Notes: generated by a model not told the origin, from the letters alone. A stretch of 64,000 nucleotides of DNA from Spongiihabitans sp963422685 (GCA_963422685.1 OY730442.1:682001-746000), one strand, 5' to 3'; shown: positions 18,281 to 28,641, counted from the stretch's first letter. Program-made: numbers and translations.

Positions 18281-18323
18281 ATGGCATGACGGCATTTTCA
18301 ACCCAAGTCAATTAGAGGCTACA

Positions 18324-19310
18324 ATGATTGCAAAATACTTAAAAAGTGCTCTGGCGGCACTGTTGCTGTTGTCAACCAATGCGTTGGCGGTCGACCTTCC
18401 CGGCAAGGGCATCACCGTTCGCCCGGTGGAAGGCACCAATCTGGAAGAGAAGTTTCAGCACCAGATTTTATACAGGGCGCTGGAAGCACTTGGCTACACA
18501 GTGGCCGATCCTGATGAAGTTAACTATCAAACCATCCACCTCGCCCTGGGCACTGGCGACGGGGATTTCACCGCGGTGCATTGGGACCCGCTACACTTGG
18601 CATTCTATGAAGAATCCGGCGGCGCGGCCAAAATGACCAAGGTTGGCGACTACATCCCCGGCGCGTTGCAAGGATATCTGGTGGACAAGGCATCCTTTGA
18701 CGCCGGCGTCACAAATCTCGGCGACCTGAAGAAGCCGTCGGTCGCAAAGCGCTTTGACGCCGATGGCAACGGAACCGCGGACCTGGCTGGTTGCCCACCG
18801 GGCTGGGGATGCGAGCGGGTCATTGAGCATCAGTTGACCGAATATGGCTTGCGCAACACCGTCACGCACAATCAGGGGGAATACAACGCCGTCATCGCCG
18901 ACACCATTGCTCGCCTGGAATCCGGAAAATCAGTGGTTTACTACACATGGACTCCGTATTGGGTCTCCGGCGTGCTGGTGCCGGGAGAAAATGTCGAGTG
19001 GATTGAAGTGCCGTATAGTTCCCTGCCGGACAACCGCACCGACAACACGACTTTCCAGGGCAAGAATCTGGGTTTCGCGGTCAACAGCTTGCGTGTGGTG
19101 GTGAATAATAAATTCCTGCGCGCCAATCCGGCGGCGGCGAAGTTGTTTGAAGTCGCGACCATTGACATCAACGATGTATCCGCACAGAACAGTACTATGC
19201 GCAACGGCGAGGATTCATTGAAAGACATCGCCCGCCATGTGGACGACTGGGTCCGGAACAACCAAGGGAAGTTCAACGACTGGCTTGTGGCCGCGCGCAC
19301 CGCAGGTTGA
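18324..19310 (+). CDS. Glycine betaine/proline-type ABC transporter substrate-binding protein (module 1)
   Basis: A 328-residue ProX-like periplasmic protein. A signal peptide (residues 1 to about 22, ending NALA-VD) is followed by KGITVRPVEGTNLEEKFQH and VHWDPLHLAFYEESGG, the typical first-lobe loop with aromatic residues. Other marks are GCPPGWGCERVIEHQL and the second-lobe aromatic cluster VVYYTWTPYWVSGVLVPG, which in this family forms the cation-binding cage. GAGG precedes the ATG. It is expressed after the ATPase and permease, separated by the tandem repeat. A strong hairpin follows. Ligand probably a quaternary amine or sulfonium. Confidence 0.9.
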   Translation: MIAKYLKSALAALLLLSTNALAVDLPGKGITVRPVEGTNLEEKFQHQILYRALEALGYTVADPDEVNYQTIHLALGTGDGDFTAVHWDPLHLAFYEESGGAAKMTKVGDYIPGALQGYLVDKASFDAGVTNLGDLKKPSVAKRFDADGNGTADLAGCPPGWGCERVIEHQLTEYGLRNTVTHNQGEYNAVIADTIARLESGKSVVYYTWTPYWVSGVLVPGENVEWIEVPYSSLPDNRTDNTTFQGKNLGFAVNSLRVVVNNKFLRANPAAAKLFEVATIDINDVSAQNSTMRNGEDSLKDIARHVDDWVRNNQGKFNDWLVAARTAG

Positions 19311-19321
19311 TGTTACGATTT

Positions 19322-19360
19322 CCCAGCGCATTCCGTATGGGATGCGCTGGGCGTCGTTTT
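19322..19360 (+). terminator. Rho-independent terminator after the module 1 binding protein
   Basis: A 13-base-pair stem (cccagcgcattcc with gggatgcgctggg, one G-U pair) and a GTAT loop start 12 bases after the stop codon. The sequence cgtcgtttt follows. Strong stem with a short T-run; it would separate the transporter from the catabolic genes. Confidence 0.7.
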
Positions 19361-19375
19361 GGGTATCCCCCGATA

Positions 19376-20560
19376 CTTGACGAAACAAAGTCGGCACATT
19401 TGCGGAAATATCGATTTAAGTCGCTACGGGAAAAACTACGTGAGTTTGATGTGGCTGGCGTTGTGTTGTTTGACCCGGTCAATATCCGCTCGCTAAGCCA
19501 CTGGCGCACGCAACATGCAAGTATGGACGCTGCACAATCCCTCCCGATACGCCTTCGTGGCGGCTGACGGGCCAGTGATTTTATTTGACTTTCACGGCGC
19601 CCGGAATTTGGCGGAAGGGCTGGAGACATTAGATGAGTTTCACGATACCGCCTGTTGGTTTTATTTCACCAACGGCCCCCTGGGGCGAGGGAATGGCGAA
19701 GCGCTGGGCCGATGAAATTACCGGATTGGTCAAACAACACGGTGCCGACAACCGGCGTCTGGCGGCCGACCGCATTGACCCCGCTGGAGTCGCCGCTCTT
19801 GCGGAATTGGGCGTCTCCACCGGCGAGGGGCAGAACATCATGGAGCAAGCGCGAACCATCAAGTCACCGCTGGAAGTGGATGTCATGCACGAGTCGGTGC
19901 GGGTTTGCGAGACAGGTATGGAGCGGATGCGGCGGATGCTCAAGCCGGGGATTACAGAAAACCAACTGTGGTCGCACTTGCATCAAGCGAATATTGAAAA
20001 CGGCGGCGAATGGATAGAGACGCGCCTTTTGTCTTTTGGACCAAGGACCAACCCGTGGTTCAATGAAGCCGGCGACCGGGCGATTGAAGACGGGGATAGC
20101 GTCAGTTTCGACACCGACTTGATCGGACCCAATGGATATTGCGCGGATATTTCGTGCTCCTGGCTGTGCGGGGAAAAGAAGCCGTCGGGAGCAGTGCCGC
20201 CTGTATGAATATGCTTAGGGCGCCATAGAAAAACACATTGAGCGGCTGAAGCCGGGGCTGACATTCCGGGAGTTTTCATATGCTGGCGGCGCGTTGCCCG
20301 AAAAAATGTTCGCCAACCGTTATCCCTGCCTGCTCCACGGCGTTGGCATGTGCGATGAATATCCATTTATTACATACTCCGAGGATTTTGAGGAAGTCGG
20401 ATACGATGGCATCTTTGTGGCCAGCATGGTCATTTGTGTGGAAGCATACGGTGGCGAAGAAGGCGGCCGCGAAGGCATCAAATTGGAAGAACAGGTGCTC
20501 ATCACCGACACCGGCGTAGAATGCTTGTCGTCGTATCCTTTTGAAACCGAATTTTTGTAA
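19376..20560 (+). pseudogene. DddP-like M24-family gene (DMSP lyase homolog), disrupted
   Basis: Fragments in three frames spell one M24-fold protein: RKYRFKSLREKLREFD, then MQVWTLHNPSRYAF and GPVILFDFHGARNL, then WADEITGLVKQHG to GEWIETRLLSFGPRTNPWF and SFDTDLIGPNGYCADIS, then NRYPCLLHGVGMCDEYPFI and CVEAYGGEEGGREGIKLE. The metal ligands D, D (+2), D (+10), H, E (+35), E (+15), a Tyr five before the His and an Asp six after it have the spacing I recall for DddP (D295, D297, D307, H371, E406, E421, Y366, D377). Breaks: frameshifts near 19500, 19690 and 20190 and a TAG at 20216-20218. The first two or three lie in or near homopolymers. The start is not defined. Other M24 enzymes (creatinase, ectoine hydrolase) are alternatives. 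Confidence 0.7.
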
Positions 20561-20615
20561 TATGCACCCTGGAGAATGTACGACACACCGCAACCGCGAC
20601 ACTGGTGAAAACGCA

Positions 20616-21581
20616 ATGAGTAGTTTCAAAGGCATATTCGCCGCGATGTGTACACCGTTTGACGACAGCGGCGAGCATATCAATGAGGACCGCTATCTCG
20701 AGCATATTGATGAATTGATTGATGCCGGACTGCACGGCCTGGTGTTGTGTTCGGGCACCGGCGAGTATGCCTACTTGCGCGATGCGGAAAAGCGACGGCT
20801 GATCGAGTTGGGCGCGCGGCATGTCGACGGCCGCGTCCCCACCATCGCACAGACCACCGCCCTCAGCACCGCCGAGTGCATTGAAAAATCGCGCCAGGCG
20901 GAAGGCGCCGGTGTTTCGGCACTGATGGTCATGCCGCCGTTTTTGGAAGCCCCGAATGAGCGCGGCGTCCTCTATCATTACCAGGCCATTGCCAAAGCCG
21001 TCAGCATTCCGGTCGTGATGTACAATGTGCCGGAGCAATCCTGCGTCACCATCACCCCCGAGTTGTATTGCAAACTGATTGCCACCCAAAACCTCGACTA
21101 CATCAAAGACAGTTCGGGTGATTTTATCGCGCTACAGAAACTGATCGCCGTGGGCGGCGGGGTGATGTCGGGCATTGATGCCTTTGCACCGTACAGCATA
21201 ATGGCGGGATGCCCGGCCATGATTTGGGGGGCGGCCAATTTCATGCCGCGCGAATGCGCCGAGTTATACAATCTTATTGCGGCCGGCGAAACCAGCGCGG
21301 CGCTGACGTTATGGGAAACCATGAAAGCCATATCATTATGGCTGGGCGGTAATCCGTTCGATGTGGATTACCTGACCGGCGTCAAAGCCGCAGCACGCAT
21401 CTCAGGCCGCGACCTCGGCCCGCCGCGCAAGCCGCTGCCGCCGGTACCGGCGGCAGCACGCCACGCCATTCGCATGGGAATGGCGAAGTTGCCCTACAGC
21501 ACGGTCAACACCAACCGACTGGTCTGGCGCGATTGGGAAGAAGAGCGCGACTGGCTGGTACAGTCCTATGTGAAAAAGTAA
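20616..21581 (+). CDS. Dihydrodipicolinate synthase (DapA) family lyase/aldolase
   Basis: A 321-residue (beta/alpha)8 enzyme of the DapA/N-acetylneuraminate lyase family. It has the N-terminal GIFAAMCTPFDD, the phosphate/carboxylate loop SGTGEYAYL (the GTTGE motif), the catalytic Tyr in VVMYNVPEQ and the Schiff-base Lys in YIKDSSGD. It is longer at the C-terminus than DapA. The neighbours (aldehyde dehydrogenase, amino-acid oxidase) argue for a catabolic aldolase or deaminase, such as the enzymes acting on hydroxyproline-derived 4-hydroxy-pyrroline-carboxylate or sugar acids, and against lysine synthesis. The ATG at 20616 lies 55 bases after the M24 remnant. Reaction not determined. Confidence 0.8.
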   Translation: MSSFKGIFAAMCTPFDDSGEHINEDRYLEHIDELIDAGLHGLVLCSGTGEYAYLRDAEKRRLIELGARHVDGRVPTIAQTTALSTAECIEKSRQAEGAGVSALMVMPPFLEAPNERGVLYHYQAIAKAVSIPVVMYNVPEQSCVTITPELYCKLIATQNLDYIKDSSGDFIALQKLIAVGGGVMSGIDAFAPYSIMAGCPAMIWGAANFMPRECAELYNLIAAGETSAALTLWETMKAISLWLGGNPFDVDYLTGVKAAARISGRDLGPPRKPLPPVPAAARHAIRMGMAKLPYSTVNTNRLVWRDWEEERDWLVQSYVKK

Positions 21582-21593
21582 TCGGGGAAAAAC

Positions 21594-23087
21594 ATGACAA
21601 ATCAAAACACCGCAAACGCGGCGAACACAGCGTTAAAATTTTCCACACACTGCGTCATCGGCGGCCGTCCGTTGCCAGCGCAAAGCGGCGAGACTTTTCC
21701 GACGATCAATCCGTCCACCGGTCGGGTATTGGCCCAGGTGGCCAAAGGCGAGGCCGGCGATGTGGATGCCGCAGTGGCAGCGGCGCGCAAGGCGTTTGGT
21801 GACGGGCCCTGGCCGCGCTTTTCGCCGTCGCAGCGCAAAAACCACATGCAGCGCTTTGCTACATTGGTCGAAGCGAATATTGACGAGTTGGCACAACTGG
21901 AAGTGCTGGAGGCGGGCAAACCGGTCAGCGACTGCATCGGCATAGACCTACCAGAGACGGTAGCCACGTTGCGCTGGCATGCCGAAGCCGCCGACAAAAT
22001 TTACGATCAAGTGTCGCCGTCCGGTCCGCGGGTGGTGTCGCTGATCGTGCGCGAGCCGGTGGGCGTCGTCGGCGTGATTTTGCCGTGGAACTTTCCGTTG
22101 ATGATGGCGGCCTGGAAACTGGGGCCGATTCTCGCCGCTGGCAACACTGTCATACTCAAACCGGCCGAGCAAACTTCGCTGTCAACCATCCGACTCGCCG
22201 AGTTGGCGGCGGAGGCGGGCATTCCCGACGGCGTGGTGAATGTGGTGCCGGGGTTTGGCGAAACCGCCGGTCAGGCGATTGGTCGCCACCATGGCGTTGA
22301 TTGCGTGGGCTTCACCGGCTCTACCGACACTGGTCGCCTGTTTCTGAAATACGCCGCCGAATCCAACCTCAAGCGCGTATTGCTTGAATGCGGCGGAAAA
22401 AATCCGATGGTGGTGATGCCGGACGCGCAAGATTTGGACACCGTGGCGCAGCATGCGGTGAATAGCATTTTTTGGAACATGGGCGAAAACTGTTCGTCTA
22501 ACTCCCGCCTGCTCGCGCACTTGTCGGTCAAGAATGAGTTGCTCGGACTGATCGTTGAAAAAACCCACGATTGGGTGGTCGGGGACCCGCTGGACACGGC
22601 CACACGCGTGGGTCCGATGATCGAAGAAGCGCACATGAATAAAGTGCTCGAACACATTCAGTCGGCAAAATCAGACGGCGCCGAGTTGGTGGCCGGCGGC
22701 AATCGTGTGCGCGTTGACAGCGGCGGGTTTTTTATCGAACCGACCGTGTTTGACAAAGTAACACCCGATATGCGCCTGGCGCGCGAAGAAGTATTCGGCC
22801 CGGTGCTGGCAGTCTCCACCTTCGAGACGCCGGAGCAGGGCATTACGCTGGCGAATGACACCGAGTATGGCTTGGCCGCCTCGGTGTTCACCGCAAGCAA
22901 CAAAACCGCCCACAATGCGGCGCGCGCCATTCGCGCTGGCACTGTGACGGTTAATTGCTATGGCGAAGGTGATGCTACAACGCCGTTCGGCGGCTATAAA
23001 TTATCCGGCTTTGGCGGGCGCGATAAATCATTGACGGCGCACGATCAGTATTGCGAGTTAAAAACCATCTGGATGGACTTGTCCTAG
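21594..23087 (+). CDS. Aldehyde dehydrogenase, PuuC-like
   Basis: A 497-residue NAD(P)-dependent aldehyde dehydrogenase. It has the Rossmann region PWNFPLMMAAWKLGPILAAG, the FTGSTDTGR motif, the general base in LLECGGKNP and the catalytic Cys in MGENCSSNSR. The end GGRDKSLTAHDQYCELKTIW closely resembles PuuC, which oxidises gamma-glutamyl-gamma-aminobutyraldehyde and other aminoaldehydes to acids. It begins 12 bases after the DapA-family gene and is followed after 14 bases by the oxidase, so the three are probably co-transcribed. A PuuB-like oxidase next door would provide an aldehyde from an amine. Betaine-aldehyde or semialdehyde substrates are also possible. Confidence 0.9.
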   Translation: MTNQNTANAANTALKFSTHCVIGGRPLPAQSGETFPTINPSTGRVLAQVAKGEAGDVDAAVAAARKAFGDGPWPRFSPSQRKNHMQRFATLVEANIDELAQLEVLEAGKPVSDCIGIDLPETVATLRWHAEAADKIYDQVSPSGPRVVSLIVREPVGVVGVILPWNFPLMMAAWKLGPILAAGNTVILKPAEQTSLSTIRLAELAAEAGIPDGVVNVVPGFGETAGQAIGRHHGVDCVGFTGSTDTGRLFLKYAAESNLKRVLLECGGKNPMVVMPDAQDLDTVAQHAVNSIFWNMGENCSSNSRLLAHLSVKNELLGLIVEKTHDWVVGDPLDTATRVGPMIEEAHMNKVLEHIQSAKSDGAELVAGGNRVRVDSGGFFIEPTVFDKVTPDMRLAREEVFGPVLAVSTFETPEQGITLANDTEYGLAASVFTASNKTAHNAARAIRAGTVTVNCYGEGDATTPFGGYKLSGFGGRDKSLTAHDQYCELKTIWMDLS

Positions 23088-23101
23088 CCGAGCCGGGGAA
23101 A

Positions 23102-24424
23102 ATGCCAATAAAACTCACTGTCCTTCCCGACAACGACAACAACAACGGCTGGCTACGAATGCTCCCGGAGTTGCCGCCGGCCACCGTGTTGTCCGGCGAG
23201 CACACGTACGACTATGCGGTGGTCGGTGCCGGCTTCACCGGGCTGGCCGCCGCCCGGCGCCTGGCCGAGCTACAACCGGACGCGCGCATTGCACTGATCG
23301 ATGGCGGCCGTATCGGCAATAACGCCGCCGGACGTAGCTCCGGTTTCGCCATTGACCAGGCGCACAACATTCGCACAAGAAATTTCGCCGATGAAATCGA
23401 ACATGAGAAAGAGCAAATTCGCCTGAACCAGTCGGGGCAGGATGCGTTGCGCCAAGCCGTCACTGAAAATAAAATTGATTGCGACTGGCGGGAACAGGGG
23501 AAAATTCATGGCGCCTCGACCCGACATGGAGAAGGTTTGTTGCGCCAGTTCGCGTCCAATCTCGATGCGCTTGGCGGAGCGCATGAATTTTACAGCGCGG
23601 AAAAAATGAAAGACATCACCGGGCTGTTGTTCTACCGTGAAGGCCTGTTCACCCCCGGCACGATACAACTGCAGCCCGCAGCGCTGGTCCGCGGCTTAGC
23701 AATAACACAACCGGAGAATGTGAGCGTTTTTGAGAACAGCGTAATCACCGAGGCTGTTTTTGGCCGGCAGCATACGCTTGTCAGCGAGCACGGAAGAATA
23801 AACACCAATATTCTGGTGCTGGCCAACAACAGTTTCGGCACGGCATTTGGATTTTATCAAAAGCACATTATCCCGCTGACAACCTACGCCAGCATGACGC
23901 GCACGCTCACCGCAGAAGAGACAGCAACGCTTGGCGGAGAGAATGCCTGGGGCATTGTGCCGGCGCACCCGTTCGGCTCCAGCATTCGCAGGTTGAAAGA
24001 AAACCGGATATTGATTCGCAACATCTACGCCTACACCCGCGGGCACAACCCGACCGAGCGGCAACGTTTGTGGGCGCGCAAAAAACAGAAACAATCATTT
24101 CGTAATCGTTTCCCGATGCTCAATGAAGTGGAATTGGAATACAGTTGGGGCGGCACCCTGTGTTTGTCCGACAACGGAAATCCGATTTTTGGCGAACTGG
24201 GCCCGGGTGTGTTTGCCAGTTTGTGCCACAACGGCGTGGGCATTGCGCGCGGCACAGCGTGCGGCAAATTGATTGCCGAAGAGGTTGCCGGAGAAGAATC
24301 CGAACTGCTCGGCATGATGCGCAATGCCGGCCGCCCGAACAAAACATGGCCTGCCTGGCTGCTACGCATTGGCGTGCCAATCAACTTCGCCAAACGCCGA
24401 CACGCCGCCGGTTTGGAGTTGTAG
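23102..24424 (+). CDS. FAD-dependent amine/amino-acid oxidoreductase, PuuB/DAO-like
   Basis: About 440 residues with an N-terminal Rossmann motif YAVVGAGFTGLAAARRLAE, the glycine-rich GRIGNNAAGRSSGFAID typical of PuuB/OrdL-type enzymes, and the second FAD contact near the C-terminus (YSWGGTLCLSDNGNPIFGEL, NGVGIARGTACGKLIAE). This DAO-family flavoenzyme oxidises secondary or primary amines to imine or aldehyde plus ammonia or amine. The start ATG at 23102 has GGGGAAA just upstream; an earlier frame overlaps the aldehyde dehydrogenase. A likely step: N-demethylation or oxidative deamination of the imported osmolyte or its product. Substrate unknown. Confidence 0.85.
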   Translation: MPIKLTVLPDNDNNNGWLRMLPELPPATVLSGEHTYDYAVVGAGFTGLAAARRLAELQPDARIALIDGGRIGNNAAGRSSGFAIDQAHNIRTRNFADEIEHEKEQIRLNQSGQDALRQAVTENKIDCDWREQGKIHGASTRHGEGLLRQFASNLDALGGAHEFYSAEKMKDITGLLFYREGLFTPGTIQLQPAALVRGLAITQPENVSVFENSVITEAVFGRQHTLVSEHGRINTNILVLANNSFGTAFGFYQKHIIPLTTYASMTRTLTAEETATLGGENAWGIVPAHPFGSSIRRLKENRILIRNIYAYTRGHNPTERQRLWARKKQKQSFRNRFPMLNEVELEYSWGGTLCLSDNGNPIFGELGPGVFASLCHNGVGIARGTACGKLIAEEVAGEESELLGMMRNAGRPNKTWPAWLLRIGVPINFAKRRHAAGLEL

Positions 24425-24425
24425 C

Positions 24426-25178
24426 CTGCTGAAGAAAAAAGTTGCATTGGTGACCGGCGCCACATCGGGCATGGGCACCGCGACCGCCGAGTTGCTGTCC
24501 TCGCAAGGCGCGCGTGTTATGCTGTGCGGCCGTTCGCATAAACGCGCCGAAGCGGTGCAAAAGCGCATTGTTGATGCGGGCGGTGTTGCCGAAATCTGTA
24601 TCGGGGACATTGCCGAGTCCGCAGTAGCCGATGATGCCGTGGCGAAAACCGTCGAGCGTTTCGGGCGCCTTGACGCACTGGTCAATGCGGCTGGGGTGAT
24701 TCATCGCGGCAATGCCGAGCAGACCAGCGACGAGCAGTGGAAGAACCTGATGGCGATCAATGTTGACGGCTCTTTTTATATGTCGCGCGCCGCAGTGCGG
24801 GCCATGAAGCAGGGCGGTAGCATTGTTAATTTTGCCTCCACCTGCGGGCTTGTGGGCACCGCTGGCCTGACCGCATACTGCGTCAGCAAAGGCGCCATCG
24901 TGCAACTGACCCGCGCCATGGCATTGGACCACGCCACCGATAATATTCGCGTCAATGCAGTTTGTCCCGGTGCCGTGGATACGCCGATGCTGGTGGCCGG
25001 GCACGAGCACGCGGAGGCAAAGGATGGCACCTTTGAAAGAAACATCGTCGGCATTCCGCAGGGCAGAATTCCCGGTGCCAATGAAATCGCGCATGTCGTC
25101 GCTTTTTTATGCGATGATTTAAGTGCGCATATCACCGGCACCAACATTCCCGTGGACGGAGGCTATACCGCGCAATGA
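24426..25178 (+). CDS. SDR-family oxidoreductase (first of two)
   Basis: A classical short-chain dehydrogenase/reductase of about 250 residues. It has TGATSGMGTATAELL (cofactor-binding TGxxxGxG), LVNAAGVIHRG (the NNAG-like motif) and the catalytic Ser-Tyr-Lys set in NFASTCGLVG and AYCVSKGA. The PG motif NAVCPGAVDTPML follows. No ATG, GTG or TTG precedes the Rossmann strand within a sensible distance. The best start is one of two adjacent CTG codons (24426 or 24429), with GGAG about ten bases upstream in the previous gene's end. The ATG at 24324 would overlap that gene by 101 bases. It overlaps the next SDR by four bases (ATGA). Confidence 0.8.
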   Translation: MLKKKVALVTGATSGMGTATAELLSSQGARVMLCGRSHKRAEAVQKRIVDAGGVAEICIGDIAESAVADDAVAKTVERFGRLDALVNAAGVIHRGNAEQTSDEQWKNLMAINVDGSFYMSRAAVRAMKQGGSIVNFASTCGLVGTAGLTAYCVSKGAIVQLTRAMALDHATDNIRVNAVCPGAVDTPMLVAGHEHAEAKDGTFERNIVGIPQGRIPGANEIAHVVAFLCDDLSAHITGTNIPVDGGYTAQ

Positions 25179-25975
25179 GTAAAAATCTGGAAAACAAAGT
25201 CGTTGTTGTGACCGGCGGGTCGCGGGGAATTGGTCGCGCGATTTGCGAATGTTTTTTAGAAGCCGGCGCCAACGTGGTCGCCGCCGATTTGCATGCTCCG
25301 CCTGATGTAGACGCATGGCGGCGGCACTGCGATGAAAGAATCAGTTGGATTGAAACCGATATCGCCGCGACCGCGTCGGTCAAAATGCTGGCGAAGACTG
25401 TTGACGGGCAATTCGGCGGCGTTGATGTGCTGGTTAACAACGCTGGCATCATGTTTGAAAAAAGCATCGATGAGCAAAGCGAAGACGACTGGGACTTGAT
25501 GATGGCGGTGAACTTAAGAGGCACGGTGATGGCGACAAAATATTTGTTGCCTTTGATGCGCCGGCAAGTTGAGAAAAATGGCGCCGCGACTATCGTCAAC
25601 ATCGGTTCGATAGAAGGTTACGCCTGCAATCCGAATCATACGGCCTATGCGGCCTCAAAGGGCGGAGTGCACGGTTTGACCGCGGCTATGGCGGTCGATC
25701 TCGGCCCGCAAGGCATTCGCGTCAATGCGATTGCGCCGGGCTGGATTGACACCGAACTAAACCGCCAATATATTGAGTCGGTTGAGGATGCCGCGCAGGC
25801 AAAAAATGAACTCGCGAAATTGCATCCGGTCGGGTACATTGGCGAAAGCACTGATGTCGGCGATGCGGCCGTATGGCTGGCCGGTGATGAATCGCGTTTT
25901 GTCAGCGGGCAGTTGATCACGGTGGATGGTGCGCGCACCAAACGGCTTTCACTTCCGGCGATTTTCAATCAGTAG
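25175..25975 (+). CDS. SDR-family oxidoreductase (second of two)
   Basis: A 266-residue classical SDR. The cofactor motif TGGSRGIGRAICE is followed by LVNNAGIMFEK, the catalytic Ser in NIGSIEGYACN, and Tyr/Lys in AYAASKGGVHGL, then AIAPGWIDTELNR. The start overlaps the stop of the first SDR (ATGA), implying translational coupling. Two different SDRs in tandem suggest successive oxidation of hydroxyl groups, or a heteromeric enzyme. Neither substrate can be deduced. It precedes mttB by ten bases. Confidence 0.85.
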   Translation: MSKNLENKVVVVTGGSRGIGRAICECFLEAGANVVAADLHAPPDVDAWRRHCDERISWIETDIAATASVKMLAKTVDGQFGGVDVLVNNAGIMFEKSIDEQSEDDWDLMMAVNLRGTVMATKYLLPLMRRQVEKNGAATIVNIGSIEGYACNPNHTAYAASKGGVHGLTAAMAVDLGPQGIRVNAIAPGWIDTELNRQYIESVEDAAQAKNELAKLHPVGYIGESTDVGDAAVWLAGDESRFVSGQLITVDGARTKRLSLPAIFNQ

Positions 25976-25985
25976 AAGGTTATGC

Positions 25986-27518
25986 ATGCCACATACGGAA
26001 ACAACAACGCGCAAAGGCCGCAGCGTGCGCCGCTCGGCACGCCTTCAAAAAAAGACCGACTCGCTGCCCGCGATGAAACGCGGCTTGCCGTATCTCGATT
26101 TGATGACGCCCCGGCAACTGGAAAAGATGCATGACGCCAGCATGCGTATTCTGGAGCAAAAGGGCATTGACTTTCGCGATGATGAATCGGCGGAAATGTG
26201 GCGCGCCGCCGGTGCCACGGTCAACGGCCACCATGTGCGCATCGACCGCGAACTATTAATGTCATTGATTGGCACCGTGCCGAGCAGTTACACCATGCAG
26301 GCACGCAATCCGGCGCGCGCCGTCAAGCTGGGTGACGGTTACACCTGTTTTGTGCCAGCCTACGGCTCTCCCAAAGTGATTGACCTTGAAGGCCGGCGGC
26401 GCGATGCCACGCTGGGGGATTTTCATAACTTCGCCAAGTTGGGATATATGGCGGCGGCGATGCATATGACCGGCGGCGTACTGGTTGAACCGATGGATAT
26501 CGCCGTCCCCAAACGACATCTTCACATGATGCATGCGTTGCTGAAATATTCGGACAAACCTTTTATGGGCATGGTGCTGGGGAGCGACAAGGCAATCGAC
26601 AGCATTGAAATGGTCAAACTCGTTTTCGGCGAGGATTTTCTGCAGGACAACACCGTCATGACATCGCTGGCAAACGGCAATTCACCGTTGGTATGGGATG
26701 AAACCATGCTGAAAGCAGCCAAGATTTATGCGCGCAACAACCAAGCGATGTTATATGCGCCCTTTGCGCTGTGCGGGGCCAGCACACCGGCAAGCGTCGT
26801 CGGAACCATGGCGCAAATCAGCGCGGAAGCGCTGGCCGGCGTGGCGTTTTCGCAGTTGGTGAAAAAAGGCGTGCCAGCGGTGTACGGCCAATGGCTTGCC
26901 AGCGTTTCCATGCAAAGCGGCGCGCCGATGGCGGGCACCCCCGAAATTTGCCATATCAATATGCTGATGGGGCAGTTGGCGCGTTACTACAAACTGCCGA
27001 TGCGCTGCAGTGGCATGTGCACCAGTGCCAAAGTATTTGACGCTCAGGCCGGTTTTGAGGCTGCGCGCAATATGTATGGTGTGCTAATGTCAGGCGCGAA
27101 TTTTGTGCTGTCCACCGCCGGTTACATGGAAGGCGCGATGGCGCAGAGTTATGCGAAATATGCGATTGACATTGAACAAATGGAGTTATTTCAACGCCTG
27201 GGGAGCGGTCCGGATTTTGCGGATTTGGATGACGCTGTCCAGGCGGTGATGGATGTGGAAATAGGCAACCATTATTTGGGCAGCGCACACACGCTGGAAA
27301 ATTTTCAGACGGCTTTTTCAATGCCGGCGTTGATGGATCACAACAGTTATGAGCAGTGGTTGATGGATGGAAGCAAAGATGCCAACCAACGCGGAGTGGA
27401 AAAAATACAATCCATGCTTGCCGAATACGAAGAGCCGGCGTTGGATGTCGGAGTCGACGAAGCGTTGCGCGATTACGTTGCAAAGCGCGAGCGGGAAATA
27501 GGAGACCGCGTCATTTGA
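25986..27518 (+). CDS. Trimethylamine methyltransferase (MttB) superfamily protein, module 1
   Basis: A 510-residue MttB-superfamily protein, near the usual length. Family features are FHNFAKLGYMAAAMHMTGG with VLVEP, KRHLHMMHALLKYSDKPFMG, WDETMLKAAKIYARNNQAML, the core GVPAVYGQWLASVSMQSGAP, and the C-terminal GNHYLGSAHTLENFQTAF. Members without pyrrolysine, like this one (no in-frame TAG), include glycine betaine, proline betaine and carnitine methyltransferases that hand a methyl group to a corrinoid protein. No corrinoid protein or reactivase is in the window. AGAAGG precedes the ATG at 25986. It closes the module 1 operon; substrate inferred to be a quaternary amine. Confidence 0.85.
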   Translation: MPHTETTTRKGRSVRRSARLQKKTDSLPAMKRGLPYLDLMTPRQLEKMHDASMRILEQKGIDFRDDESAEMWRAAGATVNGHHVRIDRELLMSLIGTVPSSYTMQARNPARAVKLGDGYTCFVPAYGSPKVIDLEGRRRDATLGDFHNFAKLGYMAAAMHMTGGVLVEPMDIAVPKRHLHMMHALLKYSDKPFMGMVLGSDKAIDSIEMVKLVFGEDFLQDNTVMTSLANGNSPLVWDETMLKAAKIYARNNQAMLYAPFALCGASTPASVVGTMAQISAEALAGVAFSQLVKKGVPAVYGQWLASVSMQSGAPMAGTPEICHINMLMGQLARYYKLPMRCSGMCTSAKVFDAQAGFEAARNMYGVLMSGANFVLSTAGYMEGAMAQSYAKYAIDIEQMELFQRLGSGPDFADLDDAVQAVMDVEIGNHYLGSAHTLENFQTAFSMPALMDHNSYEQWLMDGSKDANQRGVEKIQSMLAEYEEPALDVGVDEALRDYVAKREREIGDRVI

Positions 27519-27683
27519 TCGTAATTTTCCGGTCATCGAAAATTCTCATACCGAGCAAGAAATGATCTACGCTTGACGGGAGAGTGTCATTACCGATTAT
27601 TACGGCATAGATTTGACGGCGTATTGGTTTTTCGCTACGGATTGGCGGTCCGTTGCTCGGATTAATACCGCATATACCGATAC

Positions 27684-28641
<958 letters not shown>

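Noticed and set aside
26000..27500. Pyrrolysine readthrough in the MttB genes
   Set aside because: No in-frame TAG is present in either gene.
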